A stretch of 64,000 nt of DNA from PWND01 sp964614525 (GTDB lineage: Bacteria; Bacteroidota; Bacteroidia; Bacteroidales; UBA7960), in NCBI GenBank assembly GCA_964614525.1, contig CAZTPA010000007.1, forward strand, positions 5,866 to 69,865, read 5' to 3'. Below the pieces are notes generated by a model. That model saw nothing but the letters and a program-made list of their open reading frames with translations, was not told the DNA's origin and searched no databases. Below are positions 16,789-25,544 of this stretch, in pieces. Numbering within the stretch: position 1 is the stretch's first letter; every line of letters begins with the position of its first letter. The translations under genes and the position numbers were made by a program.

Positions 16789-17886
16789 ATGGATAACGAT
16801 ACTTTATATAAACTGGCTCTCAATCTTCTTCCCGGCGTAGGAAGTGTTAATGCAAAAAAAATTGTTTCTTATTGTGGAGGAATAGAGGCAATTTTTAAAG
16901 AAAAAAAAACAGCCCTTTTGAAAATTCCGGGAATAGGGAGGGGCTTGGCAAATGCAATTCATAATCAAAAAGTTTTTGAAAGAGCAGAACAAGAACTTGA
17001 GTTTATTATGAAAAATAATATTAAGATGTTTTTCTACCTTGATGATGAATATCCGGAGAGATTAAAGCAATGTTCTGATTGCCCTGTAATACTTTTTCAA
17101 AAAGGAAACGGAAAGTTGAACTTCCCAAAAGTTGTTAGTATCGTTGGAACCAGAAATGCCACAGATTACGGTAAATCTAAAGTAAAAGAAATCGTTAAAG
17201 GTTTGGCTAAATATAACGCTCTTATTGTGAGTGGATTGGCCTATGGAATTGATGTTGCTGCACATAAAGAAGCTATGGATAAAGATTTACCTACTATTGG
17301 AGTTTTGGGACATGGACTGGATACTATTTATCCTCCTTTACATGGAAAAATTGCTCGTCAAATGCTTGATAATGGAGGCTTAATTAGTGAATTTTTTTCC
17401 GGCACCAAGCCTGATAAAGAAAATTTTCCAAGAAGAAATAGAATAATTGCCGGCATGTCAGATGTTGTTATTGTAGTTGAAGCTGCTGAAAAGGGTGGAG
17501 CACTCATTACTGCTCATATTGCAAATTCGTACTTTAGAGATGTATTTGCAGTTCCGGGCAGAACGATAGATCTTTTCAGTAAAGGTTGTAACAGATTGAT
17601 TAAAACGCATAAAGCAAATATAGCCGAAAATATTGAAGATATTGAATATATTATGCGTTGGGATGCCGAAAATAATAAGCCTGTGCAAAGGCAAATGTTT
17701 GTTGACCTGGATGAAAATGAAAAAGCCTTGTTGAAATTATTGCGAGAAAATGAAAAGGCTGAAATAGACTTTATTGTTTCCCGCTTTGGTTTTACACCAA
17801 GCAAAATAGCTTCTTTATTGCTTAATCTTGAATTTAAAGGATTAGTGAGGTCATTGCCCGGTAAAGTTTTCGTAGCTGTTAATTAA
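16789..17886 (+). CDS. dprA: DNA-processing protein DprA
   Basis: A 365-residue protein that protects incoming single-stranded DNA and loads RecA during transformation. An N-terminal helix-hairpin-helix segment (IPGIGRGLANAIHN, about residues 46-59) precedes the Rossmann-like core. Core motifs are VVSIVGTRNATDYG, IVSGLAYGIDVAAHKEAM, LGHGLDTIYPP, FPRRNRIIAGMSD and VVEAAEKGGALITA. A C-terminal winged-helix DprA domain follows (IDFIVSRFGFTPSKIASLLLNLE). Length and order are normal. The gene is monocistronic. Confidence 0.93.
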   Translation: MDNDTLYKLALNLLPGVGSVNAKKIVSYCGGIEAIFKEKKTALLKIPGIGRGLANAIHNQKVFERAEQELEFIMKNNIKMFFYLDDEYPERLKQCSDCPVILFQKGNGKLNFPKVVSIVGTRNATDYGKSKVKEIVKGLAKYNALIVSGLAYGIDVAAHKEAMDKDLPTIGVLGHGLDTIYPPLHGKIARQMLDNGGLISEFFSGTKPDKENFPRRNRIIAGMSDVVIVVEAAEKGGALITAHIANSYFRDVFAVPGRTIDLFSKGCNRLIKTHKANIAENIEDIEYIMRWDAENNKPVQRQMFVDLDENEKALLKLLRENEKAEIDFIVSRFGFTPSKIASLLLNLEFKGLVRSLPGKVFVAVN

Positions 17887-17972
17887 GCAGATTGAATATT
17901 ACAGCAGCTTTTTACTGCTTATATTCTGTTAAAAAAAACCAACCAAAATTATCCTAAGAATAAAACAAGTGA

Positions 17973-17999
17973 TTTGTTAGTGTTTTTTTATTAATTTTG
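17973..17999 (+). promoter_or_regulatory. Promoter of ileS
   Basis: TTTG at 17973-17976 and TAATTTTG at 17992-17999 match both boxes of the Bacteroidota consensus. The ATG at 18086 gives a leader of roughly 80 bases. I saw no T-box antiterminator in it. A GAAGAGGAGAAAG segment just before the start may act as ribosome binding site. Confidence 0.6.
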
Positions 18000-18085
18000 C
18001 GCCTTGTTTAATTAATGATTATACTGCAAATCACCTTTTTATGCATGTGGCTTGTGGTTGTTGAAGAGGAGAAAGTTTAAATTAT

Positions 18086-21000
18086 ATGGAATCAAAATAC
18101 AAAGAATACAAAAAACTGGACCTTTCAAAAATTGGAAGGGATATACAAGCATTTTGGGATAATAATAATGTTTTTGAACAAAGCCTTGAGCTTAGGAAAG
18201 GACAAACTCCCTGGGTGTTTTACGAAGGTCCTCCATCTGCAAACGGACTACCCGGCATTCATCATGTTATGGCGAGAGCAATTAAAGATATTTTTTGCCG
18301 ATATCGTACGCAAAAAGGTTATTTTGTTAATAGAAAAGCAGGTTGGGATACTCATGGTTTGCCTGTAGAAATGGGTGTTGAGAAAATTCTTGGTATAACA
18401 AAAGAAGATATTGGCAAAACAATTTCTATTGCTGATTATAATAAAGAATGTCGTAAAGATGTAATGAAATATAAAGACACCTGGGATGACCTTACCAGGA
18501 AAATGGGCTATTGGGTTGATCTTAATAATCCTTACATTACTTTCGAAAATAAATATATTGAAACTGTTTGGTTTTTGCTTTCTAAGCTTTATGAAAAAGG
18601 GCTTTTATACAAAGGCTATTCTATTCAGCCATATTCTCCCGCTGCCGGTACAGGCTTAAGCACTCATGAGCTTAATCAACCCGGATGCTACAAAAATGTG
18701 AAAGATAATTCTTTAACTGCTCAATTTAAAGTTATAAAAAACAAGGAATCAGAGTTCTTGTTTAATGATGATATTGATGAAGTTTTTTTACTTGCCTGGA
18801 CAACCACTCCATGGACTTTGCCCAGCAATACAGGTTTAGCGGTAGGGAAAAAAATAGAATATGTTAAAATAAAAACAATCAATCAATATACTTTCAAAAA
18901 TATTGTTGTAGTTATTGCTAAGGAACTGATGAGTAGTTTCTTTGATCCTAAAAACGCTGATTTAAAATTTGAGGATTACAAAGAGGGAGACAGGAGTATT
19001 CCATTTGAAGTTCTTGATAGTTTTAAAGGGAAACAAATTGAAAATATTCGTTATGAGCAATTAATGCCTTATGCCCAACCTGCAGAGGGTGACTCATTTA
19101 GAGTTGTATTAGGAGATTTTGTTACTACCGAAGATGGTACAGGAATAGTTCATATAGCTCCCAGTTTTGGTGCTGATGACTTTAAAGTAGGGAAACAATA
19201 TAATCTTGGTTCATTAACTATGGTTAATAAACAAGGCAAATTTATTGATGAAATGGGTGAATTTGCCGGACGCTTTGTTAAACCCGAATATGATCCCGAA
19301 TATGATCCTAAAAATGCACGCCCTGTAGATGTTGATATTATTGTAAAGCTTAAACATGAAAACAGAGCATTTAAATCTGAAAAGTACGAACACTCTTATC
19401 CTCATTGCTGGCGTACTGATAAACCAATTCTTTATTATCCTCTGGATTCATGGTTTGTGCGAACAACTGAGCTGAAAGACAGAATGATTGAGTTAAACAA
19501 AACAATTAACTGGAAACCCGAAAGTACAGGAACAGGTCGTTTTGGTAATTGGCTTGAAAACTTGCAGGACTGGAACCTAAGCCGTTCGCGTTTTTGGGGA
19601 GTGCCTTTGCCGGTTTGGACTACTGAAGATAAAGAAGAACAAATATGTATAGGATCCGCAAAACAACTTAAAGAGGAAATCCAAAAAGCGATAGAAGCAG
19701 GATTTATGAAAGAAAATCCTCTAAAGGATTTTAATCCTGAAAATATGTCGGATGAAAATTATAATGTATTTGACCTTCACCGACCTTTTGTTGATGAACT
19801 TGTTTTGGTTTCTCCCAAGGGCAAGCAAATGAAACGAGAAACTGATCTTATTGATGTTTGGTTTGATTCAGGCTCTATGCCTTATGCTCAATATCACTAT
19901 CCTTTTGAAAATAAAGAGCTTTTTGAACAAAATTTTCCTGCTGATTTTATCGCAGAAGGAGTTGACCAAACTCGCGGGTGGTTCTTTACTCTGCATGCTA
20001 TAGCTGCTACACTATTTGATTCTGTCGCTTTCAAAACGGTTGTGTCTAACGGGCTTGTTCTTGATAAAAAAGGCAATAAAATGTCTAAAAGGCTTGGCAA
20101 TGCAGTTGATCCTTTTGAAACAATTTCAAAATTCGGGCCGGATGCAACACGCTGGTACATGATTACCAATGCACAACCATGGGATAATCTTAAGTTTGAT
20201 GTTGAAGGAATCTCGGAAGTACAAAGAAAATTTTTCGGCACTTTATATAATACATATGCCTTCTTTGCTTTATATGCAAACATCGACGGTTTTAAATATG
20301 AAGAAGAAGATGTGAAAGATGAAAATCGGCATGAAATTGACAGATGGATCTTGTCAGAGCTAAACTCATTGATACAATCTGTTGATGAATGCTATTTAGA
20401 TTTTGAACCTACAAGAGCAGGAAGACAAATACAAGAATTTGTTGATGAGCATCTGAGTAATTGGTATGTGAGATTGTCACGCCGCCGCTTTTGGAAAGGT
20501 GATTATTCTGAAGATAAAATCTCAGCATATCAAACATTGTACAAATGTCTGGAAACTATTGCTATGCTTTGTGCACCGATAGCACCCTTCTTTAGTGAGC
20601 AACTATTTCAGGATATTAACAATGTAAGCCAAAGAAAAAAAGCTGCATCAGTGCATCTTACAGATTTTCCTCTCGCTGATAAAAAACTTATAGATAAAGA
20701 TCTTGAGCAAAGAATGCAATTAGCTCAGCAGATATCTTCTATGGTTCTGGCTCTTAGAAAAAAAGTAAATATCAGGGTAAGGCAACCTTTGCAAAAAATT
20801 ATGGTGCCGGTTCTTGATGAAAAATTTCGCAAGCAACTTCAAGGAGTTGAACAATTGATATTGTCTGAGATTAATGTTAAAGAACTTGAATACCTTGAAG
20901 ATACCGCAGGCGTCCTGGTTAAAAAAATCAAACCAAACTTCAAATCACTAGGGCCAAAATACGGAAAATTAATGAAGCAGATTGCTGCTGAAATAAATAA

Positions 21001-21457
21001 ATTCTCGCAGGAAGATATTACTAAAATTGAAGAAAGCGGAAATTTTAAAATTACTGTTGATAATCAAAATATTGATCTTTCACTTGCTGATGTTGAGATC
21101 ATGTCAGAAGATATTCCCGGTTGGTTAGTCGCTAGTGAAGGTGCTGTGACAGTTGCACTCGATGTTACAATTTCTGATGAACTTAAACAAGAAGGAATTG
21201 CAAGAGAAATAATAAACAGAATACAGAATATACGTAAAGATAAAGGCCTTGAGGTTACTGACAAAATAGAAATATTTGTTGAAAAACATCCTCAGATTTC
21301 TGATGCAGTATTAAATAATAATGACTATATTTGTTCAGAAACGCTGGCTAAGAATTTGAACTATACTGACCTTATTGAAAATGCCGACAAAGTGCTTGTG
21401 GATATTTTTGATGATGTTCAAACTTGTGTTTTAATTAATAAAGTTAACGGTATATAA
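18086..21457 (+). CDS. ileS: Isoleucine-tRNA ligase, IleS2 type with altered GIHH signature
   Basis: A 1123-residue class I aminoacyl-tRNA synthetase that charges tRNA-Ile. The length and long C-terminal region fit the eukaryote-like IleS2 branch rather than the ~930-residue IleS1. The first signature is GIHH at residues 57-60 instead of HxGH. KMSKR is intact at 665-669. The editing domain is present (AWTTTPWTLPSNTGLAVG; VVLGDFVTTEDGTGIVHIAPSFG), as is the tRNA-binding region. The swapped GxHH motif occurs, from memory, in a subset of IleS2 enzymes linked to very high mupirocin resistance. It heads a run with the TraR/DksA-like gene and lspA. Confidence 0.95.
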   Translation: MESKYKEYKKLDLSKIGRDIQAFWDNNNVFEQSLELRKGQTPWVFYEGPPSANGLPGIHHVMARAIKDIFCRYRTQKGYFVNRKAGWDTHGLPVEMGVEKILGITKEDIGKTISIADYNKECRKDVMKYKDTWDDLTRKMGYWVDLNNPYITFENKYIETVWFLLSKLYEKGLLYKGYSIQPYSPAAGTGLSTHELNQPGCYKNVKDNSLTAQFKVIKNKESEFLFNDDIDEVFLLAWTTTPWTLPSNTGLAVGKKIEYVKIKTINQYTFKNIVVVIAKELMSSFFDPKNADLKFEDYKEGDRSIPFEVLDSFKGKQIENIRYEQLMPYAQPAEGDSFRVVLGDFVTTEDGTGIVHIAPSFGADDFKVGKQYNLGSLTMVNKQGKFIDEMGEFAGRFVKPEYDPEYDPKNARPVDVDIIVKLKHENRAFKSEKYEHSYPHCWRTDKPILYYPLDSWFVRTTELKDRMIELNKTINWKPESTGTGRFGNWLENLQDWNLSRSRFWGVPLPVWTTEDKEEQICIGSAKQLKEEIQKAIEAGFMKENPLKDFNPENMSDENYNVFDLHRPFVDELVLVSPKGKQMKRETDLIDVWFDSGSMPYAQYHYPFENKELFEQNFPADFIAEGVDQTRGWFFTLHAIAATLFDSVAFKTVVSNGLVLDKKGNKMSKRLGNAVDPFETISKFGPDATRWYMITNAQPWDNLKFDVEGISEVQRKFFGTLYNTYAFFALYANIDGFKYEEEDVKDENRHEIDRWILSELNSLIQSVDECYLDFEPTRAGRQIQEFVDEHLSNWYVRLSRRRFWKGDYSEDKISAYQTLYKCLETIAMLCAPIAPFFSEQLFQDINNVSQRKKAASVHLTDFPLADKKLIDKDLEQRMQLAQQISSMVLALRKKVNIRVRQPLQKIMVPVLDEKFRKQLQGVEQLILSEINVKELEYLEDTAGVLVKKIKPNFKSLGPKYGKLMKQIAAEINKFSQEDITKIEESGNFKITVDNQNIDLSLADVEIMSEDIPGWLVASEGAVTVALDVTISDELKQEGIAREIINRIQNIRKDKGLEVTDKIEIFVEKHPQISDAVLNNNDYICSETLAKNLNYTDLIENADKVLVDIFDDVQTCVLINKVNGI

Positions 21458-21476
21458 TTACTAAAACCCGGTTGTT

Positions 21477-21866
21477 ATGGAAACTAAAAGAGAAAAAACG
21501 AGATATTCAGATGAAGAACTTCAGGAGTTCAAAGAAATAATTCTGAAAAAATTGGAAGAGGCCCGCGCGGGATTAAAAATGCTTACTGAAGCATATACTA
21601 CCCAGAACGCAAATGACACTAATGATACGTCACCATCTTTTAAAATTTTAGAAGAAGGTTCTCAGGTTTTGTCTAAAGAAGAGAACGGACAATTGGCAGC
21701 ACGCCAGCAAAAATTTATACGCGATCTTGAAAATGCTCTTATTCGCATTGAGAATAAAACTTACGGTATTTGCAGGGTTACAGGTAAACTTATCTCTAAA
21801 GAACGCCTTAGAAGTGTGCCACATGCTACTCTTAGTATTGAAGCCAAATTAAACCAAAATAAATAA
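21477..21866 (+). CDS. TraR/DksA family protein with a degenerate zinc finger
   Basis: A 129-residue DksA/TraR-like protein with an N-terminal coiled-coil helix pair (about residues 10-95, Lys/Glu rich) and a C-terminal finger segment. The family pattern around the zinc site is kept (YGIC, G, I, RL, P, AT), but only the first Cys (C99) remains. The other three positions are Thr102, Ser120 and Ala123. It probably binds in the RNA polymerase secondary channel like DksA. It lies between ileS and lspA, 19 and 11 bases from its neighbours, so it is co-transcribed. Confidence 0.8.
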   Translation: METKREKTRYSDEELQEFKEIILKKLEEARAGLKMLTEAYTTQNANDTNDTSPSFKILEEGSQVLSKEENGQLAARQQKFIRDLENALIRIENKTYGICRVTGKLISKERLRSVPHATLSIEAKLNQNK

Positions 21867-21877
21867 TATTGTAAAGA

Positions 21878-22564
21878 TTGGCCTTGAAAAAAAAGTATAT
21901 TCCCTGGATTGTTATTGGTGCTGTTTTGATTATTGATCAGTTTATTAAAATTCTGGTCAAAACCCAGATGACGCTCGGACAAAGCATCTATGTTTTTGGA
22001 GATTGGTTTATTATTCATTTTACCGAAAATGAAGGAATGGCATTTGGTATGGCCTTGCCGGGTCAATACGGAAAGCTTATGCTTAGTTTTTTTCGCATAA
22101 TTGCCGTTGGTTTTATTGGATGGTATATTTATAAACTTATTGAAAATAAAGCTAGTCGTGGTCTTATAATTTGTGTGTCACTCATTCTTGCCGGAGCTGC
22201 CGGAAATATTGTTGATAGCGCTTTTTATGGAATGATTTTTACTGAAAGCACAATCTTTAAAGCTGCTGAGCTCGTTGGAGAAAGTAGTGGATATGCAGGA
22301 TTCCTTCATGGAAAAGTTGTTGATATGTTTTATTTCCCAATTATTAATGGAAACTTTCCATCGTGGTTCCCTTTTTGGGGAGGTGAAGAATTTGTTTTTT
22401 TCAGGCCTGTGTTTAATATTGCTGATGCGTCAATCACAATTGGAGTATTGGCAATATTGGTTTTTCAAAAGCGTTTGTTTAAAGGCCAGGAAATGTCTTT
22501 TAGAAAAAAGGGTTCTGATATAGAAGAAGCAAATCCTTCTGCAGCGAAGAATATGTCTCAATAA
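21878..22564 (+). CDS. lspA: Lipoprotein signal peptidase LspA
   Basis: A 228-residue inner-membrane aspartic protease that cleaves signal peptides of lipidated prolipoproteins. The two catalytic Asp motifs are AGNIVDS and FNIADASI, with the ENEGMAFGM segment upstream. It is longer than proteobacterial LspA (~165) because of an insert of about 45 residues between the catalytic motifs, which I recall as usual in Bacteroidota. No ATG fits the N-terminus; translation probably starts at TTG 21878 or TTG 21884. Substrates in this window include GldK and the lipoprotein at 62.8 kb. Confidence 0.88.
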   Translation: MALKKKYIPWIVIGAVLIIDQFIKILVKTQMTLGQSIYVFGDWFIIHFTENEGMAFGMALPGQYGKLMLSFFRIIAVGFIGWYIYKLIENKASRGLIICVSLILAGAAGNIVDSAFYGMIFTESTIFKAAELVGESSGYAGFLHGKVVDMFYFPIINGNFPSWFPFWGGEEFVFFRPVFNIADASITIGVLAILVFQKRLFKGQEMSFRKKGSDIEEANPSAAKNMSQ

Positions 22565-22596
22565 TATTATTTTTTCATAATCCAAAATTGTTTCCT

Positions 22597-22604
22597 TACT
22601 TTTG
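22597..22604 (+). promoter_or_regulatory. -7 box for ftsX
   Basis: TACTTTTG matches TAnnTTTG, 30 bases before the ftsX ATG. The 69-base gap after lspA suggests a new promoter here. Confidence 0.4.
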
Positions 22605-22633
22605 AGAATTAAAAGCTTAGAATTTAGTTAAAT

Positions 22634-23515
22634 ATGGCTCGTCAAGAAGATAAAATTGTAGGAAGACGCTTGAAATCATCAATTGTTTCAGCTGTAGTTA
22701 GCGTTACTCTTGTGCTTTATGTGCTGGGTTTGCTCGGACTTACCGTATTACATGCAAAAAAACTTTCCGATCACGTTAAAGAAAATATCGGATTTTCTGT
22801 TATAATGCATGATAATGCTAAGCCTGCAGAAATTTCTTTTCTGCAAAAATATATTGATGGTTATTCAGGAGTGAAGTCAACAGAGTTTATTTCAAAGAAA
22901 AAGGCTGCTGAAGACCTTACAAGAGATCTTGGTGAAGATTTTGTAGAATTCCTTGGTTATAATCCGCTTTTTCCTAGTATTGAAGTGAGATTTCAGGCTG
23001 ATTATGCTAACCCGGACAGCCTAAATACTTTTTCTTCTGTAATCGAAAGTGAACGAATTGTTAAAGAGGTGTATTACCAAAAACCTCTTGTAGAAAAGGT
23101 TAATGATAATGTTGCCAAAATTGGATTGATATTGTTGATTTTTGGCACATTACTGCTTATTATTGCTTTTGCTTTGATTAATAATACTATACGGTTGAGT
23201 GTTTTTTCAAAAAGATTTTTGATTAAAAGTATGCAGCTTGTTGGTGCTACTCAATCATTTATCAGGCGACCGTTTATTCTAAAAAGTATTAGCCAGGGGA
23301 TCATAGGTTCTTTTATCGCAATCGCATTATTGTTCGCTACTTTATTTGCTGCACAAAAACAAATCCCCGAATTGCTGGAGTTTCAGGATATTAATATGCT
23401 TATGATATTGTTTCTTATGGTTATTTTACTGGGAATTATTATTAGCTGGATATCTACTTTCTTTGCTGTGAGAAAGTATTTAAACATTAAATCTGATAAC
23501 TTATATTTATATTAA
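22634..23515 (+). CDS. ftsX: Cell-division ABC transporter permease FtsX
   Basis: A 293-residue FtsX-type permease. It has an N-terminal transmembrane helix (about residues 18-40) and a periplasmic domain with an FtsX ECD motif (STEFISKKKAAEDLTRDLGEDFVEFLGYNPLFPS). Three more helices form the C-terminal permease block (NNTIRLSVFSKRFLIKSMQLVGA motif in the cytoplasmic loop). It works with the ATPase FtsE to control peptidoglycan hydrolases at the septum. ftsE is not nearby, as is usual in Bacteroidota. DUF3098, uppP and truB follow in the same direction. Confidence 0.9.
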   Translation: MARQEDKIVGRRLKSSIVSAVVSVTLVLYVLGLLGLTVLHAKKLSDHVKENIGFSVIMHDNAKPAEISFLQKYIDGYSGVKSTEFISKKKAAEDLTRDLGEDFVEFLGYNPLFPSIEVRFQADYANPDSLNTFSSVIESERIVKEVYYQKPLVEKVNDNVAKIGLILLIFGTLLLIIAFALINNTIRLSVFSKRFLIKSMQLVGATQSFIRRPFILKSISQGIIGSFIAIALLFATLFAAQKQIPELLEFQDINMLMILFLMVILLGIIISWISTFFAVRKYLNIKSDNLYLY

Positions 23516-23550
23516 TAGGATGTTAATATTGTAAGATAAAAACTATAATT

Positions 23551-23826
23551 ATGAATAAAATAAAAGATAAAGAAAACAGAGAGATTTTATTTGATAAAAA
23601 AAAGTATTTGATACTTATTGGTGGTCTGCTTGTTACTGCTATCGGATTTCTTTTAATGATTGGCGGAGGTTCTCCTGATCCAAATGAATTTAGCTATGAC
23701 CTTTTCAGTCATAGAAGAATAACAATTGCTCCAATTCTTGTTCTATCCGGTTATGGAATTATGATTTTTGCTATTCTGACAAAAAAATCTACTAAAGAAA
23801 AAAATCCGGAAGTAACTAAAAAATAA
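23551..23826 (+). CDS. DUF3098 small membrane protein
   Basis: A 91-residue protein with two hydrophobic helices (about residues 24-42 and 62-80) separated by a short SPDPNEFSYDLFSHRRITIAP loop, which is characteristic of DUF3098. The family is largely restricted to Bacteroidota and is typically encoded between ftsX and uppP, exactly as here. An envelope or cell-division role is inferred from context only. uppP begins 11 bases downstream. Confidence 0.85.
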   Translation: MNKIKDKENREILFDKKKYLILIGGLLVTAIGFLLMIGGGSPDPNEFSYDLFSHRRITIAPILVLSGYGIMIFAILTKKSTKEKNPEVTKK

Positions 23827-23837
23827 CTATTCTCATA

Positions 23838-24635
23838 ATGACTTGGTTTGAAGCCCTTATCCTTGGACTAATTCAAGGCCTTACTGAATTTATACCTGTT
23901 AGCAGTAGCGGACATCTTGAACTGGGTGCTGCTTTTTTCGGACTTAAGGAAGATAATCTTAGTTTTTCTATTATTGTTCATGGAGCTACTTTCCTTAGTA
24001 TTTTGGTTGTGTTTAGAAATGATATCTTTTATTTGATAAGAAGCTTATTTCTCTTTAAATGGAATAATGAAACAAAATTTATTTTATTTCTTGTCGTTTC
24101 GGCCATACCTGTTGCTGTTGCCGGAATTTTCTTTAAAGATAGAATAGAAGCTCTCTTTGCAGGAAATGTAATTATGGTTGGTTTTATGTTGCTTATTACT
24201 GCAGCTTTATTGTTTATTACAAAATATGCTACTCCCAAAGATGGCCACTTGACTTTCTCAAAAGTTATAATTATAGGTATAGCACAAACTTTAGCTATAA
24301 TGCCGGGAATTAGCAGAAGTGGTGCAACAATTAGCACTGCACTGTACATGGGAATTGAGCCGGAAAGAGCTACCCGATTTTCTTTTTTGATGGTACTGAT
24401 TCCAATATTTGGTGCTTCTTTTTTAGAGGTATTGGAACTTTCTAAAGAAACTTCATCATCCCAATTAGAACTGCCAGTATTGATTATTGGTGCAATTGCA
24501 GCATTTGCTGCCGGATTGTTTGCTTGTAACTGGATGATAAAAATTGTAAAACGCGGAAAAATTGCAAGCTTTTCTATTTATTGCCTTATTCTTGGTCTAA
24601 CAGCCATTACTCTTGGCTATTTTAATATTATTTAA
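23838..24635 (+). CDS. uppP: Undecaprenyl-diphosphatase UppP/BacA
   Basis: A 265-residue inner-membrane phosphatase that recycles undecaprenyl pyrophosphate to the monophosphate carrier for peptidoglycan and polysaccharide export. Catalytic motifs are GLTEFIPVSSSGHLELG near the N-terminus and PGISRSGATI in the middle, with the conserved Glu, Ser, His and Arg residues. About eight helices are predicted. Its TAA stop overlaps the truB ATG by one base (TAATG), so the two are translationally coupled. Confidence 0.93.
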   Translation: MTWFEALILGLIQGLTEFIPVSSSGHLELGAAFFGLKEDNLSFSIIVHGATFLSILVVFRNDIFYLIRSLFLFKWNNETKFILFLVVSAIPVAVAGIFFKDRIEALFAGNVIMVGFMLLITAALLFITKYATPKDGHLTFSKVIIIGIAQTLAIMPGISRSGATISTALYMGIEPERATRFSFLMVLIPIFGASFLEVLELSKETSSSQLELPVLIIGAIAAFAAGLFACNWMIKIVKRGKIASFSIYCLILGLTAITLGYFNII

Positions 24636-25366
24636 TGGATTTAAAAAAACTTACTGCAGATGATTTCCGGGATGGTCTTGTTTTTTTGCTTGACAAACCT
24701 TTGGGATGGACTTCTTTTGATGTTGTTAACAGAATAAAATCTGTATTAAAATATAAATGTGGTTTAAAAAAACTCAAAATCGGCCATGCAGGCACTCTGG
24801 ATCCATTAGCCTCCGGTTTGTTAATTATCTGTTGTGGCAGGAAAACTAAATCTATAGATCAGTATCAGGCTTTTGAAAAAGAGTATTCCGGAAGTTTTTT
24901 TATTGGAGCTACTACACCCTCTTTTGATCTTGAAACTGAAATAAACAAAGAATTCCCTAATGAACACATAACTCAACAACTTGCAAGAGATATTGCAAAA
25001 GAATTTGTAGGTGAGAATAATCAACTGCCACCTGATTTTTCTGCAAAACAAATTGATGGGAAAAGGGCCTATGATATGGCTCGCAGAGGCGAAGATCCCA
25101 AGGTAAAACAAAAAATAGTTACAATTCATAAGTTTGAAATTGAACAATTTGACTTACCAGACATTTATTTTAATATTGTTTGTAGTAAAGGCACATACAT
25201 AAGAGCAATTGCAAGAGATTTCGGTGAAAGGTTGCATTCCGGAGCATATCTCAAAGCTCTCAGAAGAGAAAGAATTGGTGAGTTTAAAGTTGATGATGCA
25301 ATGTCAATTGATTTTTTTGTTAAGGAAATTGAAGCAAATCCAAACTTTGATAAAGATACAATTTGA
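24635..25366 (+). CDS. truB: tRNA pseudouridine(55) synthase TruB
   Basis: A 243-residue cytosolic enzyme that makes pseudouridine 55 in the T-loop of tRNAs. The catalytic Asp is in HAGTLDPLASGLL (motif II). KPLGWTSFDVVNRIK is motif I and GTYIRAIARDFGERL is the conserved C-terminal motif. It is shorter than E. coli TruB (314) and lacks an obvious PUA domain, which is common outside Proteobacteria. It is coupled to uppP by a one-base overlap. Confidence 0.93.
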   Translation: MDLKKLTADDFRDGLVFLLDKPLGWTSFDVVNRIKSVLKYKCGLKKLKIGHAGTLDPLASGLLIICCGRKTKSIDQYQAFEKEYSGSFFIGATTPSFDLETEINKEFPNEHITQQLARDIAKEFVGENNQLPPDFSAKQIDGKRAYDMARRGEDPKVKQKIVTIHKFEIEQFDLPDIYFNIVCSKGTYIRAIARDFGERLHSGAYLKALRRERIGEFKVDDAMSIDFFVKEIEANPNFDKDTI

Positions 25367-25431
25367 GCATGCCTGCAAGCACTGATAATAGCCTTAATTT
25401 GCAAAATATGCTTTTTTATTTTTGAAAACTA

Positions 25432-25462
25432 TTGACAAGGCCTCTTTCTTGTATTATCTTTG
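25432..25462 (+). promoter_or_regulatory. Promoter of queA-ispD
   Basis: TTG at 25432-25434 (in TTGACAAGG) and TATCTTTG at 25455-25462 followed by CA fit the Bacteroidota consensus closely. The 178-base gap after truB indicates that queA starts a new transcript, with a leader of about 75 bases. Confidence 0.6.
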
Positions 25463-25544
25463 CAAGCTTTTAAGTCTATACATATCTTGTTGACAATTAG
25501 CAATATACTGTTTTTATTTTTTGTTCACTAATCATAATTAATAT

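Noticed and set aside
17887..17935. Terminator after dprA
   Set aside because: An AGCAG/CTGCT hairpin exists but no T-run follows and the stem is interrupted.
17999..18085. T-box or attenuator in the ileS leader
   Set aside because: The leader is short, lacks T-box sequences and these are not expected in Bacteroidota.
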